From: Lichenicoccus roseus
Lineage (GTDB): Bacteria > Pseudomonadota > Alphaproteobacteria > Acetobacterales > Acetobacteraceae
NCBI RefSeq assembly: GCF_005844085.1
Contig: NZ_VCDI01000001.1
Coordinates: 62,001-126,000, forward strand
Direction: 5' to 3'
DNA: 64,000 nucleotides
The notes below the pieces were generated by a model that did no database searches, was not told the origin of the DNA, and saw only the letters and a program-made list of their open reading frames with translations. Shown here in pieces: positions 39,119-49,462 of this stretch; the first letter of the stretch is position 1; every line of letters begins with the position of its first letter. The position numbers and the translations under genes were made by a program.

Positions 39119-39997
39119 TTATCGCGATGCCGCGAGTTGCACCCGCGCCGTCCGCCGCGGAAGGGTCTCGCTGAACCGCGCCTTGGCGTCCTTCAGCCAC
39201 TGCGCGTAGTCAGCCTGGCTGACCGCGTGCACCTGGATCGACATGCCGTCGTGGTTGATGCCGCAGATCTGGTTGCACTCGCCGTAATAGTCGCCGGGTT
39301 TGTCGACATCGAACCAGGTCTCGATCATCCGGCCTGGGATGGCATAGCGCTGCACCCCGAGCGACGGGATGAAGAAGCTGTGCAACACGTCGCCGCTGGT
39401 CAGCAGGATGCGCACGCTCTTGCCGACCGGCACCACCAGCGGATTATCCACCGCGAGCTGGCGCAGGGCTCGCTGCTCTGGCTTGAGCTGCTTTTCCGGG
39501 ATCATGTAGCTCTGGAAGTCGAGCCCGTCCTGGTCGGGGTAGTTGTACTCCCAGTACCACTGGTGCGCGGTGACCTTGACGGTCAGGTCCGGATGGGTCG
39601 CCCGGTCCTGGTAGTAGACCAGCCGGAAGGACGGAATGGCGATCACGATCAGGATCAAGACCGGCACCGTGGTCCACAGGATCTCGATGACGGTGTTGTG
39701 GCTGGTCCGGCTCGGCACCGGATTCCGCTTATGGTTGAAGCGGAAGATCACGTAGAGCAGCAGGCCGGCCACGAAGGCCGCAATCGCGATGATGATCCAG
39801 AGCACGAAGGTGTTCAGCGACTGCATCTCGGACTGCACCGAGCTGTGCGGCGCCTGCAGGCCCATCTGCCAGGGATGCGGCACCTGCGCCTGGGCCGCTG
39901 CCGAAAGGCCCATTGCCAGGGCGGGCACGGCCGACAGCGCGGCAAGATGCGAGCGCACGTCCCGCCGGGCGGGAGATACATCGCGCGCGCCACGCAT
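39119..39997 (-). CDS. ctaC: Cytochrome c oxidase subunit II
   Basis: The 292-residue protein has a signal peptide ending near AQA|Q (about residue 38), two TM helices and the cupredoxin domain. TVKVTAHQWYWEYNYPD is the aromatic electron-entry region. CuA ligands are His in VLHSFFIPSLG and the loop ECNQICGINHDGM (two Cys, His, Met). In the canonical loop C-x-E-x-C a Glu supplies a backbone ligand and contacts Mg; here it is Gln. No C-terminal cytochrome c domain follows. I start at the ATG 39997 because it begins a clean signal peptide; a TTG at 40057 is in frame. Confidence 0.95.
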   Translation of the reverse strand: MRGARDVSPARRDVRSHLAALSAVPALAMGLSAAAQAQVPHPWQMGLQAPHSSVQSEMQSLNTFVLWIIIAIAAFVAGLLLYVIFRFNHKRNPVPSRTSHNTVIEILWTTVPVLILIVIAIPSFRLVYYQDRATHPDLTVKVTAHQWYWEYNYPDQDGLDFQSYMIPEKQLKPEQRALRQLAVDNPLVVPVGKSVRILLTSGDVLHSFFIPSLGVQRYAIPGRMIETWFDVDKPGDYYGECNQICGINHDGMSIQVHAVSQADYAQWLKDAKARFSETLPRRTARVQLAASR

Positions 39998-40110
39998 CCT
40001 CGGCCTCGCTTTCTGCAACACGGTGCAGGAGGTATCCGAGACGGGCCTTCTTATCAAGCGGCGCGACCGTATCCGGGGACGCAGGCCGTCCGGGCTGCCA
40101 CGCAGTCGGT

Positions 40111-40818
40111 TCAGGCGCTACGCAGCAGCACCGGCGCCGGATCGCCGTTGGTCAGCGTCACCAGGGTGAACAGCCCCGCCGGGGGCACCGGCTCGATCCG
40201 CGCCCGCGCCCGGTCCGCCGGCGGCAGCAGGCTCTCGATGGCGAAATCCGGATGCCAGCCCAGCGAGCGGGACGCGCGCGCCATGCCCCGCTCCACCGCC
40301 AGCCGGATGCCGCCATCGGCGAGAAAGTGGTTCACGAACAGGATATGGCCGCCGGGACGTACCACCCGCCGTAGCTCTCCATAGAGCCGGCGCGGGTTGG
40401 GCACCACCGACGCCACGAACATCGCCACCGCGATGTCGAAGCTGCCATCGGCGAACTGGGTCTCCTCGGCATCCATCTCGAGCAGGGCGTCGACATGATC
40501 AAGGCGCTGGCGCGACACCCGCATGCGCGCCCGGTCCAGCATGTCGCCAGACAGGTCGATGCCGGTGATGCGCTTGCCACCGGCATAGCGCGGCAACGCG
40601 AGACCGGTGCCGACTCCAACCTCGAGCACGCGCTCGCCGGGCAAAGCGTTGACCGCGGCGACCGCGCGACGCCGGCCGAAGGCGGATATTCCGCCGAAAA
40701 CGTTGTCGTAGACGCCCGCCCAGCGACGATAGGCTGCCTTCACCGCCTCCGCATCGAGGGCGGAGCGCGGCACCGGACCGTCCGGGCCACGAGGCTGATC
40801 TTGTATGGCGTGGCTCAT
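40111..40818 (-). CDS. pmtA: Phosphatidylethanolamine N-methyltransferase, Rhodobacter type
   Basis: This 235-residue SAM methyltransferase converts phosphatidylethanolamine toward phosphatidylcholine at the membrane. Evidence: VKAAYRRWAGVYDNVFGGIS near the N-terminus, as in Rhodobacter PmtA; SAM motif I VLEVGVGTGLALPRY; GIDLSGDMLDRARMRV; and FDIAVAMFVASVVPNP. The ATG at 40818 gives the usual length; upstream codons read as non-coding. It lies upstream of ctaC in the same direction, with 113 bases between, so the oxidase promoter is probably in that gap. UbiE-like function is a less likely alternative. Confidence 0.82.
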   Translation of the reverse strand: MSHAIQDQPRGPDGPVPRSALDAEAVKAAYRRWAGVYDNVFGGISAFGRRRAVAAVNALPGERVLEVGVGTGLALPRYAGGKRITGIDLSGDMLDRARMRVSRQRLDHVDALLEMDAEETQFADGSFDIAVAMFVASVVPNPRRLYGELRRVVRPGGHILFVNHFLADGGIRLAVERGMARASRSLGWHPDFAIESLLPPADRARARIEPVPPAGLFTLVTLTNGDPAPVLLRSA

Positions 40819-40957
40819 CGGACGCCCTCTCTGCCCTGACCGCGCCCAGTGTTCAAGTGGGTGTTCAAGGATGGCCTGCCGAACCGGGCAGGCGATTGCA
40901 GGTGAATGCCGGCTGCCACAGGCGTTATGGTGGTCCGGCAGCAAGGCCCGCGCACAC

Positions 40958-41122
40958 ATGACGAGGCTGACCCTCTCCCTGGCGCTGCTCACCTTCCTGT
41001 TCTGGGGCGGGCATCTGCTGTACTATTTTCGTGTCCAGATCTACGAGTGGGTCGACAACCGGGTTTCCTACGAACCGGCGGTGGAGCGCCTGCGTGCCTG
41101 GTTCAGGCAGGGGCGGAGATAG
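40958..41122 (+). CDS. Small single-TM membrane protein
   Basis: The 54-residue protein starts at ATG 40958 and has one TM helix ([20 protein letters not shown]). A basic and aromatic juxtamembrane part ([16 protein letters not shown]) and an amphipathic [12 protein letters not shown] tail follow. High third-position GC and a clean start support it. I do not recognise the family. It is alone between pmtA (divergent) and gshB (convergent, 20-base overlap of the 3' ends). A membrane-associated accessory or structural peptide is possible. Confidence 0.6.
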   Translation: MTRLTLSLALLTFLFWGGHLLYYFRVQIYEWVDNRVSYEPAVERLRAWFRQGRR

Positions 41123-42149
41123 TCTCCGGCGCGGCAGAACGGCCTGCGGCACGCCTGGCCTCGATAGAGTCCCACAGCAGTCCGGCGCTGTTGATGCCGT
41201 CGAAGCGGTCGATCTCCTGCAGCCCGGTCGGCGAGGTCACGTTGATCTCGGTCAGCCAGTCGCCGATGACGTCGATCCCCACGAAGATCAGCCCGTGGTC
41301 GCGCAGGTGCGGACCGATCCGGCGGCAGATCTCCTCGTCGCGCGCGGTAAGCGCCACCCGCTGCGCCACCCCGCCGACATGCATGTTCGAGCGCGCCTCG
41401 CCCTCCGGCGGCACCCGGTTGATGGCGCCGACCGGGTGTCCGTCGACCAGGATGATGCGCTTGTCGCCGGCCCGCACCGCCGGCTCGTAGCGCTGCACCA
41501 TCAGCGGCTCGCGCGAGGCGGCGAAGAACATCTCCAGCAGCGAGGAGAAGTTCTCGTCGCCCTCGCGCAAGCGGAACACCCCGGCGCCGCCGTTGCCGAA
41601 CAGCGGCTTGACGATGATGTCGCGGTGCTCGGCGCGGAAGGCGCGTATCGCCTGGACGTCCCAGCTCACCAGCGTCGGCGGCATCAGGTCCGGGAAATGG
41701 GTGACCAGCAGCTTCTCCGGCGCGTCGCGCACGGCGCGCGGATCGTTGACCACCAGGGTGTGCGGGTGGATGTGCTCCAGCATGTGGGTGGCGGTGATGT
41801 AGGCCATGTCGAACGGCGGGTCCTGGCGCATCAGCACCACGTCCATCGTCGAGAGGTCGAGCACCGTCTCCTCGCCGAGCGTCGCATGCGCGCCGAGGGT
41901 ACGCTCGACCCGCACCGGCCGCGCCCGTGCGGTCAGCCGGTCGAGGCGCGGCGCATTGCGGTCGCCCCTGCCCTCGCGCAGGCTCATCTGCTTCACCTGG
42001 TAGACCCACAGGGAGTGGCCGCGCGCCTGCGCCTCGAGCATCATCGCGAAGGTGGAGTCCGCGTGGATCGCGACGCTCTCGATCGGGTCCATCTGGACGG
42101 CGACCTTAAGGGCGGGTCGCGGCGTGGTGTCGGGCATCGCTGTCTCCAT
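41103..42149 (-). CDS. gshB: Glutathione synthetase
   Basis: The enzyme joins gamma-glutamylcysteine and glycine using ATP. The 348-residue protein has the GshB N-terminus ([13 protein letters not shown]) and the ATP-grasp core: [53 protein letters not shown] and [20 protein letters not shown] take the ATG at 42149, which overlaps the greB stop as TGATG and so is translationally coupled; ATG at 42137 (MPDTTP) is the alternative. The C-terminal 20 residues are a low-complexity Ala-rich tail. It is the third gene of the epimerase-greB-gshB operon. Confidence 0.95.
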   Translation of the reverse strand: METAMPDTTPRPALKVAVQMDPIESVAIHADSTFAMMLEAQARGHSLWVYQVKQMSLREGRGDRNAPRLDRLTARARPVRVERTLGAHATLGEETVLDLSTMDVVLMRQDPPFDMAYITATHMLEHIHPHTLVVNDPRAVRDAPEKLLVTHFPDLMPPTLVSWDVQAIRAFRAEHRDIIVKPLFGNGGAGVFRLREGDENFSSLLEMFFAASREPLMVQRYEPAVRAGDKRIILVDGHPVGAINRVPPEGEARSNMHVGGVAQRVALTARDEEICRRIGPHLRDHGLIFVGIDVIGDWLTEINVTSPTGLQEIDRFDGINSAGLLWDSIEARRAAGRSAAPETISAPA

Positions 42150-42697
42150 CACGCAGGCGGATAGCGTATCGCCGTGACCTCGACCAGCACCGGCCCGCGC
42201 GGGGTGTCCATGCGCACCTCGTCGCCGACCCGGCGCTGCATGAGCGCCCGCGCCAGCGGCGACGCCAGGCTGACCTGCCCCGCCGCAAGCTCCGCCTCGT
42301 CGATGCCGACGATGGTGACCGTGCGCTCCTCGTCCTCCTCGGTCAGGTAGGTCACGGTGGCGCCGAAGAAAACCTGATCGCGCCGGATCTGCGCCGCCGG
42401 ATCCACCACCTGGGCGCGGTCGATGCGCTTGCCGAGAAAGCGTGCCCTGCGGTCGATCTCGCGCAGCCGCTTCTTGCCGTAGAGATAGTCGCCATTCTCC
42501 GAGCGGTCGCCGTTGCCGGCCGCCCACGAGACGATCTCGACGATGCGCGGCCGCTCGTCGCGCATCAGCTGGTTGAGCTCCGCCTGCATCCGGGCAAGGC
42601 CCTCCGGCGTGATGTAGCGGGCAAGACCGGGCGCTGCGGCCGGTGCGTCGTCGTCCGCATCGTCATCGTCCGGGTCGCGCCCGGGCACGGCGTTCAA
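42149..42697 (-). CDS. greB: Transcription elongation factor GreB
   Basis: GreB rescues backtracked RNA polymerase by stimulating transcript cleavage. The 182-residue protein has the family's coiled-coil N-terminal domain with the tip acidic residues in [20 protein letters not shown] (the S-E-N-G-D-Y and KKRL blocks mark GreB rather than GreA). VFFGATVTY and a C-terminal FKBP-like domain with [16 protein letters not shown] follow. A 25-residue Asp/Ala-rich N-terminal extension is unusual. Both ends overlap neighbours: ATGA with the epimerase upstream, TGATG with gshB downstream. Confidence 0.93.
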   Translation of the reverse strand: MNAVPGRDPDDDDADDDAPAAAPGLARYITPEGLARMQAELNQLMRDERPRIVEIVSWAAGNGDRSENGDYLYGKKRLREIDRRARFLGKRIDRAQVVDPAAQIRRDQVFFGATVTYLTEEDEERTVTIVGIDEAELAAGQVSLASPLARALMQRRVGDEVRMDTPRGPVLVEVTAIRYPPA

Positions 42698-43569
42698 AGC
42701 GAGAGCAGTTCCAGCGTCACCGAGGCTTCGAGCGTTCCGCCCGGCTCCAGCACGACGAGGCCGTTATCCGGGATCTGCATGCGGTTGATGGCGTCGGTCA
42801 TGTTGCTGGCCGGCTCGACGGCCAGGTAGCCGCGACCGGGCGGGGTGAATACCACGAGGTGGCCGAACGGCTGCGAGCCGGCGATGCGCAGGCCGTGCCC
42901 ACGCGACGGCCAACGCAGTTCCGCCTCGTGACCCCAGCCGGTGAAGCAGTTGTCCAGGTCGGCGTCCGCCACCGGCCGGATCGGATCGAACCGCCAGTCG
43001 CCCTCGACCGCGAGCAGCGTCTCGGGCAGCGCGTCGGCGCCCGCCTTCCAGACCCCGGCGGCACTGAAGCCGAGCTCGACATCCGCATCGCGCGGAAAGA
43101 ACGGATGGAAACCGAGACCGACCGGCTGCGCCCGCGCATCGGTGTTGCGGTAGCGCATGGCGACCAGCAGGCGGTGATCCTCGATGGCGTAGGTGATCGC
43201 GGCTGCATAGTGGAACGGCCACTGCTGCGCCGGCCCGACATGGTCGAGCGTCAGCGTCGCCAGCCCTTCGCGCTGCTCGGCGATCGTCCATTCGCGCATC
43301 CAGCCGTTGCCATGGATGGTGTGCGGCTCGCCGCCGAAATTCTCCGCCAGCTGGTAGTGCTCGCCACCGAACTCGAACCGCCCATGGCCGATTCGGTTGG
43401 AGAACGGCAGTAGCGGATACGCTCCCACGGGCACCTCGTGCTGGGCGGCGAGCTTGGGATCGCTGACCGGATGCAGGATGTCGATGCCGTCCCGGGTCCA
43501 GCTTGCCACCGCCGCCCCCAGCTCGGGCAGCAGGCGCAGGGTCGAGGCGCCGTTGCGTAACTCGATCAT
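42694..43569 (-). CDS. Aldose 1-epimerase-like protein
   Basis: The 291-residue beta-sandwich protein belongs to the galactose mutarotase-like superfamily. Support: YPLLPFSNRIGHGRF near residue 68, then HTIHGNGWMREWTI (active-site His), ALGFHPFFP-type VGLGFHPFFPRD (second His), and AVEPASNMTDAINR near the C-terminus (catalytic Glu). It would interconvert alpha and beta anomers of an aldose. A strong ribosome site AAAGGAGCTG six bases before the ATG at 43569 fixes the start. It leads the overlapping operon with greB and gshB. Confidence 0.9.
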   Translation of the reverse strand: MIELRNGASTLRLLPELGAAVASWTRDGIDILHPVSDPKLAAQHEVPVGAYPLLPFSNRIGHGRFEFGGEHYQLAENFGGEPHTIHGNGWMREWTIAEQREGLATLTLDHVGPAQQWPFHYAAAITYAIEDHRLLVAMRYRNTDARAQPVGLGFHPFFPRDADVELGFSAAGVWKAGADALPETLLAVEGDWRFDPIRPVADADLDNCFTGWGHEAELRWPSRGHGLRIAGSQPFGHLVVFTPPGRGYLAVEPASNMTDAINRMQIPDNGLVVLEPGGTLEASVTLELLSL

Positions 43570-43739
43570 GGTGTTCAGCTCCTTTCGCGCGACCTGACGG
43601 GGGTAGGCAGCCGGCGTCAACCTCGCGGTGCAGCCCGGGTGGCCCGAAAGATCCGCATCGGCGGATTCTACCAGATCAAGGTCAGTATCCGTGCTCCTTC
43701 AGTCGCTCTGCATTCCGGATGGGCCACTGCTTCGAAAGC

Positions 43740-44450
43740 TCAGCGTCCGGCGATGAGGCCGCCATCCACGTGCAGGATCTCGCCGGTCGAGAAGGCCGCG
43801 TCCTCGAGGTAGAGCACGGCCCGCGCGATGTCCTCGATCTCACCCAGGCGGTTCATCGGATGAGTAGCGGCCAGGAGCTCGTACTTCTCGGGGGCATGCA
43901 TCGGCGTCTTGATGACGCCCGGCGCTACGGCATTCACGCGCACGCCGCGCCTGGCATACTCGATCGCGAGGGCGCGCGTGGCCGAGTTCAGGCCGCCCTT
44001 GGTCAGCATCGCCAGGACAGCGGGCGCATGCGAGCTGGCGAACTCCGCTGTCGAGGCCGTGATCTGGACGATGTGGCCGCTGCCTTGGGCGAGCAAGACC
44101 GGGATGACCTGCCGGGTCGTGAAGAAGAAGCCGTCGAGGTTGGTCCTCAGCTTCAGCCGGTAATCTTCCTCGGTGTAGTCGGTGAACGGCTTGCCGATGA
44201 AGATGCCGGCATTATTCACCAGCGTATCGATCCGGCCGAACCTCTCGAGCGCTGCTGCGACGACGCGCTTGCCGGTGTCCGGATCGCCGATGTCGCCGGC
44301 TACCGTTACCAGGTCCGGATCGGTCGAAGGCCGGATCGAGCGCGACGTGGCGACGACGCCGTAGCCGCGAGCCCGGAACGCCCGGACGATCCCCTCGCCA
44401 AGCCCCTGGGAGGCGCCGGTGACGACCGCAATCCTCTTCGTGGAAACCAT
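43740..44450 (-). CDS. Short-chain dehydrogenase/reductase
   Basis: The 236-residue classical SDR has GASQGLG (residues 12-18) for NAD(P), NNAG near residue 81, a Ser in ITASTAEFASS and a modified catalytic block. The expected Tyr-x-x-x-Lys position reads AVLAMLTKGG, so the Lys is present but no Tyr is evident four residues before it. PGVIKTPMHAP and GEILHVDGGLIAGR complete the fold. It is divergent from the LysR gene at 44530. The missing Tyr would normally impair catalysis and is worth checking. Substrate unknown. Confidence 0.86.
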   Translation of the reverse strand: MVSTKRIAVVTGASQGLGEGIVRAFRARGYGVVATSRSIRPSTDPDLVTVAGDIGDPDTGKRVVAAALERFGRIDTLVNNAGIFIGKPFTDYTEEDYRLKLRTNLDGFFFTTRQVIPVLLAQGSGHIVQITASTAEFASSHAPAVLAMLTKGGLNSATRALAIEYARRGVRVNAVAPGVIKTPMHAPEKYELLAATHPMNRLGEIEDIARAVLYLEDAAFSTGEILHVDGGLIAGR

Positions 44451-44468
44451 CGCTGAACATCCTTCTGT

Positions 44469-44483
44469 CTGACTTGCGGTCAG
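44469..44483. promoter_or_regulatory. Candidate LysR-type binding site between SDR and LysR genes
   Basis: CTGAC TTGCG GTCAG is a perfect 5-bp dyad with a 5-base centre, and fits the T-N11-A LysR consensus (T at 44470, A at 44482). It lies in the 79-base gap between divergent starts at 44450 and 44530. A second palindrome CTGATCAG at 44523-44530 abuts the LysR start. This is the usual place for an autoregulatory site. Confidence 0.5.
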
Positions 44484-44529
44484 CATCTGGGGCGCTGTCG
44501 CTTACGGTAGAATTCGCTATTGCTGATCA

Positions 44530-45414
44530 GTGACTGAGAGAAAACGCACAGACATCGACTGGGAAGATGCTCGTATCTTCCTGGCGCTCGCCCGGCATGG
44601 CAGCCTGTCGGCCGCGGCCCGGGTGCTCTGCGTCAACCACGCGACGATCTCGCGCCGCCTGCATTCCCTGGAGGCGAGCCTCGGGCACAAGCTCGTCGAG
44701 CGCAGGCCCGGAGGCTATGTCCTGACGCCGGCCGGGTCGCATGCGGCGGATGTGGCAGGCGACATGGAACGGGCGGCCCGGAGCCTGACCCGCGGCCCGT
44801 CGGATGGCTCACCCGGCGGCCTGGTGCGGGTCGCTGCGTCGCCCGGCCTGTCAGCGGGCTTCCTCACCTCGCGCCTGGCAACACTGGCCATGCGCTACCC
44901 GAGGCTCGACATCGACCTTGCACCCGACCTTCGCGCCGTCAGCCTGGAGCGTCACGAGGCGGACATCGCCATCCGCTTCGACCAGCCAGAAGACGGCGAC
45001 GTGCTGGCGCGTCCGCTGGCGACCGTCGGCTACGGGTTCTATGGGATCGAAGACGTCTGCCGGCTCGCCGAAGCGGGGGCCGATCCGGTCCTCGTCGGGT
45101 TCAACGAGGCGGACTCCACCCTGTCCCGCGCGACATGGCTGGCAAGACATTTCCCGCGCGCGCGGATGGCTTTTCGCGCCAAGGACCACGTTGCTCATGC
45201 GATCGCCGCGCGATCCGGCGCCGGTCTGGCGCTGCTTCCACACTATATCGGCCGCACCAGCCCGCTGCTTCGGCTCTGCGATCTCGGCCTGGTCCCGCCG
45301 AGCCGGGACGTGTTCCTCCTGGTCCGCAGGCGCGACAGGGAGCATCCCGCGATCCGGGTCGTGGCGGACGAGGTGATCGGCATGTTCGGGCAGGCGGGCG
45401 ACCTGTTCGTCTAA
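44530..45414 (+). CDS. LysR-family transcriptional regulator
   Basis: The 294-residue protein has the winged helix N-terminus, with GSLSAAARVLCVNHATISRR (residues 25-44) as helix-turn-helix, followed by LEASLGHKLVERRPGGYVLT and the effector domain. The pattern is that of the AaeR/DsdC-like one-sided LysR subgroup in which the domain after the wing is short. It starts with GTG at 44530, next to the palindrome CTGATCAG, and is divergent from the SDR at 43740, its likely target. The stop is 32 bases from the convergent uvrB stop. Confidence 0.9.
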   Translation: MTERKRTDIDWEDARIFLALARHGSLSAAARVLCVNHATISRRLHSLEASLGHKLVERRPGGYVLTPAGSHAADVAGDMERAARSLTRGPSDGSPGGLVRVAASPGLSAGFLTSRLATLAMRYPRLDIDLAPDLRAVSLERHEADIAIRFDQPEDGDVLARPLATVGYGFYGIEDVCRLAEAGADPVLVGFNEADSTLSRATWLARHFPRARMAFRAKDHVAHAIAARSGAGLALLPHYIGRTSPLLRLCDLGLVPPSRDVFLLVRRRDREHPAIRVVADEVIGMFGQAGDLFV

Positions 45415-45446
45415 TCGCGCCGAAGCGCCGCGGTGGCGTGCTGTCG

Positions 45447-47678
<2,232 letters not shown>

Positions 47679-47816
47679 GGGTGCAGAATTGGCCCCGAGG
47701 CCGGGGCGAGGCAAGCCCGGCGGCCGTGCGAACTCGACAGCAGGCCAAAGCGGCGCTACCCGCTAGCTCTCGTCGTCACTTCCGCAATCCACGCCCCACC
47801 CAGGACAATCACGCGC

Positions 47817-48299
47817 ATGGCGGTCAGTCAGACACTCTACCGGGACGGCATGGCACGGCTGGGCGCTGCGGTGAACATCATCACCACCACCAGCCGGGAG
47901 GGCCATCACGGCCTGACCGCCTCCGCCGTCTGCTCGGTCACCGACACGCCGCCGACCCTGCTGGTCTGCATCAACCGCAGTTCGCGCTCGCACGACCATT
48001 TCATCATCGGCGGCTCGCTCTGCGTCAACGTGCTGACGCCGGACCATAAGGCGATCTCGACGGTGTTCGCCGGCCGGGACGAGATGCAGGTGAAGTTCTC
48101 GTCGGGCGAGTGGCACACCCTGGAGACCGGCGCGCCGGTGCTGAAGGGCGCCGCCGCATCGTTCGACTGCCGCATCACCCAGAGCATGCAGATCGGCACC
48201 CACAGCGTGCTGTTCTGCGAGGTGCAGACGGTGGCGCTCGATGGGCGCAACGAAGGCCTGATCTATTTCAACCGCGACTATCACGAGGTCGGCGGCTAG
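47817..48299 (+). CDS. Flavin reductase-like FMN-binding protein
   Basis: The 160-residue protein is the flavin reductase domain (PF01613) of HpaC/RutF/NtaB-type NAD(P)H:FMN oxidoreductases. Support: MARLGAAVNIITT, GLTASAVCSVTDTPPTLLVC (FMN-binding), CVNVLT and FDCRITQSMQIGTHSVLFCE. It would supply reduced flavin to a two-component monooxygenase, but no monooxygenase is adjacent. It is divergent from uvrB, and its stop overlaps the end of the decayed LacI gene by three bases in antisense orientation. The partner is unknown. Confidence 0.88.
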   Translation: MAVSQTLYRDGMARLGAAVNIITTTSREGHHGLTASAVCSVTDTPPTLLVCINRSSRSHDHFIIGGSLCVNVLTPDHKAISTVFAGRDEMQVKFSSGEWHTLETGAPVLKGAAASFDCRITQSMQIGTHSVLFCEVQTVALDGRNEGLIYFNRDYHEVGG

Positions 48300-49059
48300 G
48301 TCTCCCCTGCTGGAGCCGGGACGACCCGGTTGCGCGCCCTGCAGGTCCCGCCGATGATGAAGGAGGGCCGGAAGACGAGGTGGCGCAGCTGCGCTCCGGT
48401 CGGACGCTCGATCCGGTCGAACAGCAACCATAGCGCCTCGTGCGTCATGTCGCCTGCAGGACGTGGTCCGGCGCTGCGGCCTGACCGCGCCCGGCCATCG
48501 CGGCCCTGGAGCCCTCGAGCCGATCACGGCCGGTGGTCACATGCAGCGGCCCGGTGATCGCGGCGACGCGGCGATGGCCGAGATCGAGCAGGTAGTCGGT
48601 GACCTGCCATCCCGCGGTGAAGTTGCCCAGAGTCACGCTGTCGTAGCGGTGGGCAGGCAGTTCCCGCCCGGACAGGACCGTCGGCGGCCCGGCGCCGGGA
48701 GCTCGCGGCGGGGGCGGCATCGTGGCCGCGACCGGCACGGGCATCACGCCGTCGCAGGACAGGGTGCGAACCCGCGCCAGGATCCGGCGCTCCTGCTCGG
48801 GCTGCTCGTCGCTGTTGAAGACCACCATCGTCGAGCCCCGGAACGCGATCGCCGCCTCGGCCGGGCAGACGATGCGGGCCACGGATATCGGATGGCAGTC
48901 GAGCTCGCAGATCGCCGCGGCTACCCGGCCCTTGAGCTCCGCGTTGACGAAAGCGGTCTCGTTCATCACCGCGGAGACGGTCGCGATCGAGACGCGAGCC
49001 GCGCGCGCGACATCCTCGATGGCTGCCAGTTCCGGCTCCGGCTGATCGGCCCGCTGCAT
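48296..49059 (-). pseudogene. Decayed LacI-family transcriptional regulator
   Basis: The N-terminus is a good LacI helix-turn-helix: IEDVARAARVSIATVSAVMN, then VNAELKGRVAAAI. The stretch that should follow the hinge (about 30 residues) is missing or scrambled, then VVFNSDEQPEQERRILARVR, DSVTLGNFTAGWQVTDYLLD and GHRRVAAITGP resume family similarity. At 48445 the frame stops just after DHVLQAT, and the family's last part, LLFDRIERP then LVFRPSFIIGGTC, appears in another frame down to a TAG at 48296-48298. About 80 residues of the effector domain are therefore deleted with a frameshift. The regulator cannot be functional as it stands. Confidence 0.8.
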
Positions 49060-49119
49060 TCGATCGTGATCCGCGGGGAAGGTCCAGCCTGCGGCGCACC
49101 AAACATCGGCTCCGGGCTT

Positions 49120-49449
49120 GTCATTGCAGAACCGGGTTTCGTGATTTCCGGGATCTGCGCCGCGCTGACCGGCATCCTGCTCGCCTCGAGGCTCGGCAGC
49201 GGCACTACGGGGGCCGGCGATCGTTATCTGCCAACTGCGCTCGCCGCGGTTTTCCTCGGGTCGGCCACCCTGCGCGACGGCGAGTTCCACGTGTCCGGAC
49301 CGCTGGTGAGCGCACTGATCATCGCCTTCGGCTTCAACGGACTGAATATCTTCGGAGCCCCGACCTGGTCGCAATACATGCTGCAGGGCGCGATCCTGAT
49401 CGTGGCGGTCGGACTGTCGAGCCTGGGACGGGCCATTGCCGAACAGTGA
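49120..49449 (+). pseudogene. C-terminal fragment of an RbsC-type ABC sugar permease
   Basis: From about 49138 the frame reads FVISGICAALTGILLASRLG, SGTTGAGDRYLPTALAAVFL, GEFHVSGPLVSALIIAFGFN and GLSSLGRAIAEQ. These match the last 100 or so residues of ribose/xylose/autoinducer-2 type permeases (RbsC family). The N-terminal two thirds, the ATP-binding subunit and the sugar-binding protein are all missing, and upstream sequence in this frame is unrelated. The fragment sits next to the decayed LacI gene, head to head, and 13 bases before an intact lactonase-like gene, whose ribosome site follows the stop. Confidence 0.78.
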
Positions 49450-49462
49450 CGGGAGGACATCG

